From Artocarpus heterophyllus (lineage: Eukaryota > Streptophyta > Magnoliopsida > Rosales > Moraceae): 64,000 nt of DNA. A program made the position numbers and the translations under genes. The stretch spans positions 22,599,276 to 22,663,275 of the forward strand of contig CM046351.1 in assembly GCA_025403435.1 (NCBI GenBank), given 5' to 3'. The notes beneath the pieces were generated by a model. That model saw nothing but the letters and a program-made list of their open reading frames with translations, was not told the origin of the DNA and searched no databases. Shown in pieces: positions 24,880-36,300 of this stretch; position 1 is the stretch's first letter, and each line of letters begins with the position of its first letter.

Positions 24880-25205
24880 TGTTCTATCCTCAACCTGCAT
24901 CCGTCATTAGTAATCTCAATCCGCTTTTCCTATTCACTAGTACACTGCGCGCTACAACTAGCAGCCCCTTGTATAGTAAGGGAAAACGCTAGCGCGCTAG
25001 CTAGCTACTTATAGTTAGAAGCCCTACTTTATTATTTATTTATAGGATATTTGAAGAAGCCTTCTGAAAAACAGAAGCGCGCTAGCTTAGGCCGAAAAGC
25101 CAGCAACTTGTTAGGAGTAGGTTTTGGCTTGCCCCTTTCTTATTATTAGTAAGATAGGTTTGGAACCCTATACAAGGGGCTGCTTGCTGCTCGCCCCTAT
25201 CTCTA
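24880..25205. other. probable nuclear insertion of mitochondrial DNA
   Basis: This island has far higher GC than its surroundings and style unlike them: GCAGCCCCTTGTATAGTAAG, repeated GCGCGCTAGC motifs, and CCCTATACAAGGGGCTGC near 25165 as an inverted partner of the first. These phrases resemble plant mitochondrial intergenic sequence as I remember it. That match is recollection, not a search. Confidence 0.45.
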
Positions 25206-27399
25206 AAAAAGATTGATAAAGTTGAAATAGAAAGAAATTAAATGACAGACAAATGGGAAGAAAAAAGATAAGAAAGCGTCAAGGGTAAGAGACTATGCTA
25301 GATAAATGGAACAAAAATAAATAAATAAATAAGGCATATAAAAATGAAAGAAAAAGAAAAAAAAAAAGGTAAAGCACCAAATAAAGTAAAAAAAGAAAAA
25401 AAAAAAAGGTAAATCACCTTTTGTAAGATAAAATGATAGACAAATATAGTTAAAAATAAGACATCCAAATGGTAGAGTTAAAAAAAAAAAAAAAAGATTC
25501 AAGTAAAAGACTATAATTACAAAAATTTTTATAAATGTTATTTTTTAAATAAAATCGACAAAAACAAGGAAGAGACGTAAAGAAAAATTGGTTAAAACAA
25601 TTAGGAGAACTTTTATAAATTCTATCTCTTAAGATTTACTTTTTATAAATTTTACAATACTTATTTGTGATACAACTTAACATATAATATGAATAATAGT
25701 GTGGCATAAATTTTTTTAAAGTGTGGCATAAATAAACAAAACTTTTAAAAATGTAGCATAATATGTAATTTTCCTAAACAACAAAGTATCAAAATGAATC
25801 CGTTTTGGACAACCATTTAAGCAATAGTAAACTTCATGTGCTCTTGTTAGATAGTTACAGATACTGTGGATTTGTTTGTTGTCATAAAGTGAGTAGATTC
25901 ACCACTAGCGGTGGAAACATAGCCACAAAAGAATGATTTATCCAGGCTTTTTCTCTCAACATTAAAGAATAGATTCTTCTCGTTAATAGTGAGGCTGTAA
26001 TTATACCTCTAAATAAGTCTATCAAATATGACTTAAACCGTTGTAATTTTCTTACTTGATTTTATTAGTGGATGAAAGCATAGATCGCTTGTCTTTCTTG
26101 TAATCTCAGTAAATTTTTATTAAAATGCTAAGTGGCGCCACCATTGATCCCTTTTTCAACTAAAAAAAGAAAGGCGAGTTGATTTCACCCTCACAAGGCA
26201 ATGAACAATTCAGATTAAAGTACATGACAATATGAACACAAAATGCAATTAAATATTAACATCTTTGTAGCTCTCTTATTTTAGCGTGGTAGCAATATTG
26301 ACCAAATTGACCAATAGACATCGTCCATGTGAATTTAATGGTTTTTGTTTCAAATTAACAAAAGGGAATATGAAATTTTCGTGGATTAGTAAATTAAAAC
26401 ATGCTTTGCTTATAGAAGATTCATTTTCCTACTCGTTACTCAATACAGTAGATTTATGCTTCGTCTATAGGGACCTAAATGTCACACTTATAGTTCAAGG
26501 ACAATCAATACGAATACCTCGATATTAAAATTTGTTTTAAGATAATTAGATTAGGTATAGCTAGATAAGAATTGGAGTACATTTTTTAAATAGCATTGAC
26601 ATTTCACTAGTTTTTATGGTGGTGTAAATCTTTCTTGACCTAGACAAACTTGAGGAAGTGTTTTTAGGACAATGCCCATCCAAAGAGAAGATGCCAATTT
26701 CACCTAAAGACCACCCTTGACTTGACTCTTTTAATCCCCAAAAGAATGATTTTTTTTTTACCTCACCCTTCTGAAAGAAGATTCCTTGATTTTTGATTTT
26801 TGATTTTTGATTTTTTTTATAAGAATCCTAGAGAGAAAGAAAATAAAAAAAGAGAAGGAAAAGAAGATGAAACGCGGGCCAACTATATATAAATTAGAGG
26901 GATCGTATATTATTAGTTCCTAATTAAAATGAATATCATGACAATGGTTTATAGTTGGCTCTTAATAGAGATTAGAGATGAAGCCAAAAAAATTAGTGAG
27001 GAGAGTGTATTATAACATTGACAAGAAAAATTAAATAAAAATATATAAAACTTAAAAAAAAAAGGAACATAATTTTGTCGGGAAAGGGAGGAGGATGTAA
27101 TTATAAGAGGATCGCTTGTCCGTGTACAACAATACCGTTGGCTCTTATTTGTTATTGCTATAATTTTTTTTTTTTCAGGAAAAAACAAATAAACAAACAA
27201 ATAAATAAATGCACACGTTGAGCATGTTGCAAGGTGACATAAGCTTTGCCTGCTGATGAAATGATTTCACAGTGCTTATCCATATCTCAGACTTTATCTT
27301 TTTATTTCGTTAAAATTAGAGAACAAGATCACAGAAGATATTATTAAAAAACTTTCTATATACCTCCAAAGAATTTGGTTGGAAATATAAAAAAAAAAG
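25206..27399. other. AT-rich intergenic DNA
   Basis: Poly-A tracts near 25355, 25390 and 25480 and a GATTTTT repeat at about 26787-26815 are seen. The open frames here are low-complexity and match no family. Confidence 0.55.
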
Positions 27400-27895
27400 A
27401 TATTTAATTGTTTATATATTCTGTTTTAAGTTAATTAAAAAATTATATTCTTGGTTTTTAATCTTATAAATGTATATCTTCAGATTATATTTAATGCATA
27501 AATTTATACTTTGTCTTAATTAATTGTTGATTTTAACCTTTAAAATGCCTATATTATTCTTAAATAAAAGAAAAAAATAAAACATTCAAAAAATAAAAAA
27601 AACAACAATAAAAACACACAAAACACCTATTTTGAAGGTATTTTATGAATTTTTCAAGCAAAAACCTTAGTATAAAGTTTTTTTAAGTTTTTAAAGATCT
27701 TATTTTTTTTTAATTTGAAGGTATTTTGGATAATTTTTTAAGTCAAAATTAAAAATTGATTAAAAAAATACATAAATTTATATATTAAATCTAATAAGAA
27801 GATATAAATTGATGAAATCAAAAACTTAAAAGATATTATTTGAATAAATTCAAAATACAAGATATAAAAAGAACCATATACAAAAATTTATCTCC
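27400..27895. mobile_element. second copy of the fold-back element of the CXE15 intron
   Basis: The reverse complement of 27770-27895 (TATATCTTGTATTTTGAATT then TATTCAAATAATATC) matches the left arm at 20010-20060 (TATATCATGTATTTTGAGTT then TATTCAAATAATATA). The matching order continues through TTAGATTTAAT and AAAACACC blocks. It lies in opposite orientation to the first copy; the ends are decayed, so the limits are approximate. Confidence 0.65.
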
Positions 27896-28125
27896 TGCTG
27901 TTTGTATGTACACGTTTCTACTGTTCATGCTAACCGAGTCCCTTTTTTTGATTCTTGGTTATCAAAACAATCTTAGGAGATCTTAGCCTTTTAAGAAAAA
28001 AAAAACTAAGCACTCTATGCATTAAAGATGAACACGAATCTTTTCAAGAGTTGAATTTTTTTTGTCACCATTCTTGTTTTGTCTGTTTGTTTCCATCATT
28101 GACTTAAAGATGTGTGACTTAAAGA

Positions 28126-28280
28126 TGTTTAGAAGGATGGTGAGAATTGTTGATTAAAACCATTTTTATTATACACATGAAAGCTTTATATTGTAGTAAT
28201 TTTTTTTATTATTATTATAATATATGAGATTTTTATACTATTTATAACTAAAAAAATGATGAAACCATCCATCCAAACAC
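28126..28280. mobile_element. small MITE (family also at 38108 and 55262)
   Basis: The core GAAAGCTTTATATTGTAGTAA followed by a T/A run, then ATATATGAGATTTTTATACTA and TTTATAACTAA, is shared with 38108-38268 and 55262-55375. GATGTTTAGA on the left and CATCCAAACAC on the right suggest short inverted ends. Confidence 0.65.
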
Positions 28281-30316
28281 CCGTTCATTTCTTGTCCCTT
28301 GGCAGATGCCTCGGATCCTGCAAATTCACAAGTCCACAACCATTCCGCTTAAAACCAGGAAACATCCACCCAATTGGTCAACACAAATTTTTTTTATTAC
28401 GTTAGCATTACACATTTTTTCTCATTATTTGGTTTAGGTTTTGTCAATCAGATAGCCTGTGTTTATACCAACTTCATTAATGAACTAATGGCAATTTGGT
28501 TCAAAGTTTGAACAAACATTTATATTTTTTATGGAAAACAAACTGTAACATAGATACAATTCAAATTGCCAAACAAGTCGTCAGATTTTTTTTTTGACTA
28601 GAATAGCCTGTATATTAGGGACATAAACAAATGGGAAAATTTGAGACCTAAACTTTTTAGGGTGTTTGAAAGTCTTGTTTCAAACCAATTGGCTTGTAGC
28701 AATAAATAGCTTTATATTGTCTCTTATTTTGACTTTATTTTATAATAATAGAGCTTTACATTATTAGAGTTTAAACTAATTAGTTTAAACTAATTCTTCA
28801 AACATATGCTTTGTTTGACAATAGTAATAAAAAAAATAGAAAGATATATAATCTACGAGAGAAAATTAGAGAGGAAAGAGATAACCTCTCTTTTGTTGTG
28901 TTATGTATAGATTTCTTCTCCTAGTCCCTCCATATTAGGCGTTGCCTCTCCTTTTTTTTTTTTTTTTGGTGGTCCCTAAGTCCTAACAAACAACTACAGA
29001 TCCCAAAATCCCTTCACTAATCCCCTCGCTTCTTTTAGTATTATTATTATTATTAATAAACAAGCTCTAATGTTTACCATCTCCATTTGAAACAAAAACA
29101 CCATTTTCATTCCCAAGGGTTAAAAACTCTTGCACTTGAAAAATATAGGCACCAGGCACCAGTCTAATATGTATCGTACTTTTAAGACTAGGACCTATAT
29201 TTTTGTTAGTAGCGAGGTTATAATCCCATAGCATTAAATAGGATTGCTTTTCGAAACAAGCTCCAAGCAACTGTAGATCCCTAAATCCTTCCCCTAATCC
29301 CCTCGCTCGTTGTTTCTTCCTCTTCTTCTTCTTCTACTTTTTTTGCCTATCTATTAAACAAGCTCTAATGTTTGCCATCCCCATTTGAAATGATACCTCA
29401 GCAGATGTGCTAATTTTCATAATTTTCAAGTTGTGAACTTCCCATGGTCGGTAATGAATAGAATTGTTCTCCATTCCCTCTTGAGATTGATCTGTGTTAA
29501 GTTAATAAGCAGGCCACCTTTCCACCAAAATAATAATAATAATAATAGTCAGGCTACTTGTTCAACTCCTAATACAATTGGTTATGTATGATTGAAAACG
29601 AGCTTTGGTTCAGTTATTTAACCCTACATGTAATTTAGGTTCTAAATGAGGACCATATAAAATGTGTTTTTACTTCCATGTACGCTGCCATTGATTTCTG
29701 AATACTTATTTATTCACTCGAGTTTTTGTATTATCAATTGACGTCCATGCTCCAAGAGACGCTAATTGAAAGGCTAAATTTCACTTAGGCCATCCGAGAA
29801 AGAAAAGAAAAAAATATATGAGAGGGAGAGAATAAATGCATGATGATGCCATATATATGCATGTAAGTGTGTATGTGTGCGTGCGTGTCTGTGAGAGAGA
29901 GAGAGAGAGCATAAAGGCATGATGATGCGATATGTGTTGTATAAATGTGTATGCGTCACAGTTAACTATCAAAACAAGCAAAAATATTCAATGTGGAATG
30001 AAAATATACTTTTTGCCCTCATATCCAAATAGTTGATGAGCTTTCACCTCAATGGGAATGGAGGGAAGTGTGCAAGATTCCTGAGGAATCAATTCTGTAA
30101 AACATTTTTTCAACTACCTTTATCAGCAACAACAACAAAATGAAGAGGGTGCTAAGATAGATGGACCTAGATAGATGGCACTTGTGCCTTAGCACAGGAA
30201 CATAGTACAAGTGGCTGAACACCTCAAAAGACCTGCATTCGGTGTACGAGCGCATGCATGGCGACATGGACGCAGGAACAGATATTCACCACATTCATGA
30301 TCAGTTTTAAAGAGAC
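28281..30316. other. intergenic DNA downstream of D-LDH
   Basis: There is a diverged duplication: ACTACAGATCCCAAAATCCC...CCCCTCGCT and AAACAAGCTCTAATGTTT at about 28990-29085 recur at about 29268-29375. A TG/GA microsatellite lies at about 29868-29909. A 67-codon minus-strand open frame at 29067-29270 spans the space between the copies and matches no family I know. Confidence 0.5.
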
Positions 30317-33300
30317 TTAAAAGCAAATGTGAGGAGGAATGAGCTTTCCTGGATTCATGATATCGTTGGGATCTAATGCCGCTTTTATTCTTTTCATTGT
30401 CTTCAATGCCTCCACTCCTAGTTCTTTTTCAAGATACTGGGTGAACAAGAAAGAAATTTAGTTAGAACGGTTGAAGGACGTTAACTGACACGTTCAGTTC
30501 TATGGATGCCAGACCATGGCCATGATGAGGTATTTGTTGGCCGACTTAGCTCATGAAGTCTAGAAGTTTCTATTGAGAATTTTATGTTATAGACTAAACG
30601 GCTAACAAAGCATGAGCTCATATGAATGAGTACCTTCATTTTCCCTGTGCCAACGCCATGTTCACCCGTACAAGTTCCTGTTTAGTTGTCACGGACGCAT
30701 TTTAATAGCTTAGCTTGTGTAGAATATAGAAGACCGCGGTAACAAATAACTAAACTGAATTGAGATATAATCAACATCTAGTTACGGCTGTGTCATATAA
30801 TTTACACCCCCCAAATCACACATTGAGCGCTAAAAAAGAGAAAAGGGTTTTTTTTTTTTTTTTTTTAATGTTGAAAAGAGTATGTAATTGTACCTTCCAT
30901 CGCTAAAGCAGTATGGACCATAAAATGGTTCAATCTCTCTGCTTCGCGCCGTTGTTCTTCTTTGGTGGGGTCAAAGAGGACAATTGTGTGGAAGTTTCCG
31001 TCACCGGCATGAGCAATGACTGTGCTGTCATTGGGAAAATTCACGACATTATAATCTTCAGATCATTAAACACCTTGGCCATACACTTTGTTACAGGATA
31101 GCACGTATATGATATGAGGGACAAATTACGAATTTATGTTTTTATTAGGATTTGTTTTATTAGGATTTTTTGGAGAGCACCCTAAAGGACTTGCACCCCA
31201 CAATCATCGTCGCCAGGGTGGTTGTCACTGTCTGCGCCACTTAAATTAGCCCAGGTCAACTTCAAGGGCTCTGACACCATTTGGCGGGAGAATACATAGG
31301 AACAAATTAAAAGAAAAAAAGACTCAGGAATAACTTCTAAATCTGAAATATGAAAAAAAAAAAAAAACTAAGGAATAACTTCTAAATCTGAGATATTAAA
31401 AAACAAAAAAAGAAAGAAAGTAAGCTGCCCTTCACGTTTGCTAGTCCTATTAAAACTCTAAAAAATAAAATAATATCAGAAAGAGGGAAAAAAATCCTAA
31501 TCCGTGTATCTTTCTTTAGGAAGATGAAAAGTCCCATTTCAAATTTAATTTACTCCTAATATCCTATACATGCTGTGCCATATCACACTTCAACTAAGAT
31601 ATTCCCAAAGATATTATTCTGATTTTTGTGTGTGTGCAGAAGAAAGTCGTTTTCAGGAGACAATACCAAACCAATGGGGACGCATCCAGCACTTTCTTGG
31701 ACCTTGAAATCAGATCTGCAAGGTGCGAAAGAGGAACACAGACATCCTGGAAAAAGATGACAAAAAAAATAAAGGAGAAAGCAGAAATTTTAGTGGTTTA
31801 AAGTAAACTCTTAACTAAAATGCAATTTTTTTCATTCACAAAATACCATTTTGCGCAACACGTTGAAAGCTGCCCAGGTATTGCTAATAATACTCAGTGA
31901 AAACTTCAAGAAACCATAAGATGACAATATTACAGATTTGCAGTATGAATGGTACAAAGCAAGAAGATGAAAGAAATTCTTCAATATGTATAACAGTATT
32001 TGTATGCAGATTGACCTAGTGTAATTAATAATCTCTTTGTTTAATTCTCTTTCTTTGAGGCTAGGAGTTTCCTGAACAGCATCATCGGGGAATCACTCTC
32101 GCAATAAAGGCTAGGACTTAATCCTAAGTAGTTTCTAGTGCAGGGTCAAAAGATTCTAGTGGCAGAAAACTATCTCGAATTTCACACTCTTACTGAAAAT
32201 TTGACTCTTCAACATTCAGCATCTTGGTTTGTAATTTCTTATTTTCCTATGAAAAATAACAAGCAAAAGAAATCAAAACAATCACTGAAGTTCTTTTCAT
32301 TAAACACAGTACTGCAATTTACGAATAATAGCAGCACTAATAATAAAAGAAAGGACTACTGAGCAAGAAAACCCAAGGGACAAGAAACCTCAAAAGGAGG
32401 CAGAAGGATGTGGAGATTATGGACCAAACCCAAGATTATTTTTCACCCCCTCAACATTTAGGTTTGATCCATAATGTCCACTCTGTCTGCAGCCATCTCA
32501 GTACACAAAACGGAATTAAATCAGAGTTTACAAAAACCACAGACATAAAGCTTTGTTTACAAAATGAGCAATCCTAATCTCACCAGAATTCCTAATACAA
32601 CCAAAAACCAAAATAAAGAGAAGATTCTAATCATAATAAATGTCCTTGAAATCAAATAGCAACAAACAATGAGGAGTCCTAATATAAATAAAACTTCAGT
32701 TGAAATTTGTCAAAAATAAAGATTTCTAAAACTAACACTATACAGAAGGAACAACCGTAGTCTTTAAGCAAAATAGATAAATATTAAAACCAAAGAAAGG
32801 GAAAAAACTGACCGTAATCATTGCTTCAAAATTAGGTTCCATTGCAAAGCAAGCCCAAAGTGCCTCCTTCCTTATCTGCAAGTAAACAAAACCTGAGCCA
32901 ATAAATATAGAGACAACAGACACGTAATTAACATGTCAACAAAAATTTAAGATTGACAGTAAATAAAACAGATATATAGACATGCAATCACACACACGTG
33001 TGCGTGCGTGCGCGTGTGTGTGTATAAAGCCAAAAAAGCTCTACCCTTCCCAGTACACAAAAAACTCTAGGCGTCTGGGTGCAGATTCTTTAAAGAGTAA
33101 TTTGAAAGTTAAAGCTTCGAGGGATAGGTGAACCAGAATTTAACTCAACAGAGCATTGAAAGTTCACATAAGAAAAATATATATGACAATTCAAAGCATA
33201 AAGCCATGAACACAGGGACAAATCCGAATCATTATGTAAGTCAAATATTAACTACCCTCCAAAGTTCCTTCTTTGCTTCCGTGTCTTCAGCAAAAACAAA

Positions 33301-36300
33301 GTCCGAGCCATTATGTTCTGAAACAATCTTCTGAACAATTTGTGTTTGCTCGCGTGAATATGCCTCTGAAAGCACCAATACAAGTTCAAGAATTAACACA
33401 TCACTCAAAGTTTTTATAGGCAATAAATAACAATTCAATAGGCAAAAAGACAATTACTAAATCGCATTTCACCTGTGCCTACGAATTCAAACATTAAGGT
33501 TGGAGTTTCAGGCAAGTTCTTGCCATTAGCAATATTGATGGCCCTGATTTGAACCTCATCCAGTAGCTCTACCCTTGATACCTATTGGGAATAAATGGAA
33601 ACTCCATAAAGCAAATGAAAATGAATATATAGCATAATACACAGCCAAATTCCTACCTGTATACCAGAATGCATAGTGGCAATAGCAACATCAGCTGCAT
33701 CCTTAATTGAAGGAAAATTACACATGGCAACCTGCACATTCAGCATAAACAGATTCATCTTATATATACAAATATAAATTAAAAAGAGGTTCAAAACAAA
33801 TAAATTAACAGGATTCGACCCCATTGGAAAAATTTCTTTACAGAAGAACTGAATCCCATACAAGCAGTTGGGAAATCAAGCAGCTTTTTCTATAACTAAA
33901 ATAGTTTCTTGTTTCATGTAGCTTATACATAAAATCTTTAATTTGTCTTTATTAGACTTCCTATAATACCTAATTATTTAATAAAACTTGTAGACATCAT
34001 TGATGTTTAGAGATGGCATCCAAGATTCTTCCTTGACTTAATTTCTATAATACCTCAATGTGCACATAAGCCACATGGTTCACGTGGAAGTGAGAAATAA
34101 AGAGTAGGTGAATGTCCGATCACGACTACGAGATTTAAACAGGGTTACATCAAAGCATTCCACAAAAAGAAACAAAGAACAAATATATTAGTAAATCAAT
34201 TAAGTTTGTCTTCAAAAAAGCCTTTCACAAATGAGGTCAAAAAAAAAAAAAGGTCAAAGTACCACTGAATACTGAGGAATTTTCTGAAGCCGAAGAGTCA
34301 CTTCTGTTATTATACCTAGAGTTCCTTCGCTTCCAATTAAAAGACGGGTCAAGTCATACCTACAATACACAGTCAAAGGTTAACAAACTTCTAAAAGCCA
34401 CGAATTCAAAACTAATAAAGACATGAGACCACCGAAGTGATTTCATAGTTCAAACATGTCTTGCACAAAACTAACTATTCTGCTGATAAATAATATTACT
34501 GGAAAGGCTGTCTCTGCCCTACTTGATTAACAGAGGTAATTTACCCTTCTTACAGTACTCAAATGTTATAGTACTACTCCTAAGAACAAAAAAAACATTA
34601 GTTCAGGAAATAAGAAAAAAAAATTGACAAGTAAATAGAGCTAAATGCGTTTGAGAAAAATGAAAAATTGTACCCTGCAGCACTCTTTCGGGCGCGAGAT
34701 GCTGTCTTCACAACATCTCCGTCAGCAAGAACTACCTGGAACATCAACAACATATAAAATATATAATGCATCAAATATCTGGGCATCACAGGTAACAATT
34801 TACCAATCCTTGTAGTGTTCAAGCAGCAAAAGGAAAAAAAAAATAAATGGAAAAATAACCTTGAGATTGATGACATTGTCGCGCATTGTTCCATACCTGC
34901 ACACTAAAAAACGTCATTAAAATCAATCACAATTTTTTAAAGCATCAAGACACTTTGAAAAGAGTCCTCTTTGCAGCCCAATATTCAAGATAAGGCTTGA
35001 AATATGTTGACGATATAGGACTAGCCTTGCGTTTACGTCCTCATATAACTGTCTAAAACTAACTAACTATAGCTAGATAAAAAATATAAGTTATTAATTG
35101 CTTACTTAAAAAAATGCTCATCCTAAAGCTTCAATGCTTGATTCTGATAGGCAATAAGATTATCCCAATGCGGGGAAAGTAGAGGGAACAGTTATCTGAA
35201 ATGAACGTCGCATGCAGCACGCAATGAGAGTAACGGTAAAGGTAGAATTTTTTTTTTTTTTTTTTTTTTGGGGTGGGGGCTACTACCTGACGGCTAATGA
35301 ACCCGAGCAACGAGTAGCACACATTCCACCAATGGTTGCACCAGGTCCTGCACATTTTGAAGTACATGAAAATCTAAAATTCAAAATTGACCAGCCCCCA
35401 AAACTTGAACCGAGCTCACAGGTGTTCTTGGTGCAGCAATGAAAGTGTTGCACGTCAGAGTAGAAAAGACAAAGGCAACAATAAGGAAACATAGCAGATT
35501 CTCGTCTACAGTACAAAATAAACTAACCCGGATCAAGTGGAAAGAATAAACCATAAGGCTCCAAGTATTCATTAAGCTCTATCCATCCAATTCCAGGTTC
35601 AACAACCACATCCATATCCTCAACATGCAGTGCTTTAACTTTCTACTATATGAACAATTAAATATGAGTATGACAACAATAAAGGTTTTAGAAAGTACAC
35701 AAGCATGAGACAATCACTAGGTCTAATGCTCATAAAATTACACTCTAGGAAAATTATTGATCATGATCTCTACGTACTTTCATCAACGACACATCAATGC
35801 AAACCCCTCCATTAGGAGATAAGGTGTGACCTTCAATTGAGGTAGCTCCACCATAGGGTACAATAGGAATCTGCTTATGGAATAAAGAAAATCAGCCAAG
35901 TACCTAAGATGGTAAATATATATCAAGCAAAAATGATGTGGCAAAAAGCAAATAAACAGATTAAAAGCTTGTAGAATCATCAATTCTTAAAACTGGTAGG
36001 AAAACCTATGCCCACAACATCATTAGATATGGAAGCACAAAACTTTATACACAAGCATATATATAGTCATAAATTCTAAAATCATAGGAAAAAATATGGC
36101 CACAACACTATTGAAGGCATAAACACAAAATATGGTCACAACATTACTGGAAAATAAGCATGAAACTGCACACAAAACAGTAGTGTTACAAACCAGAATT
36201 GGATACATGAAACAAAAGAAAACTTAAGGGCCAAAATCAGCACAAATTAGTAGAAGGGAAGAAGCTCAGACCTTATGTTTATCACACAACTTGACTATCT

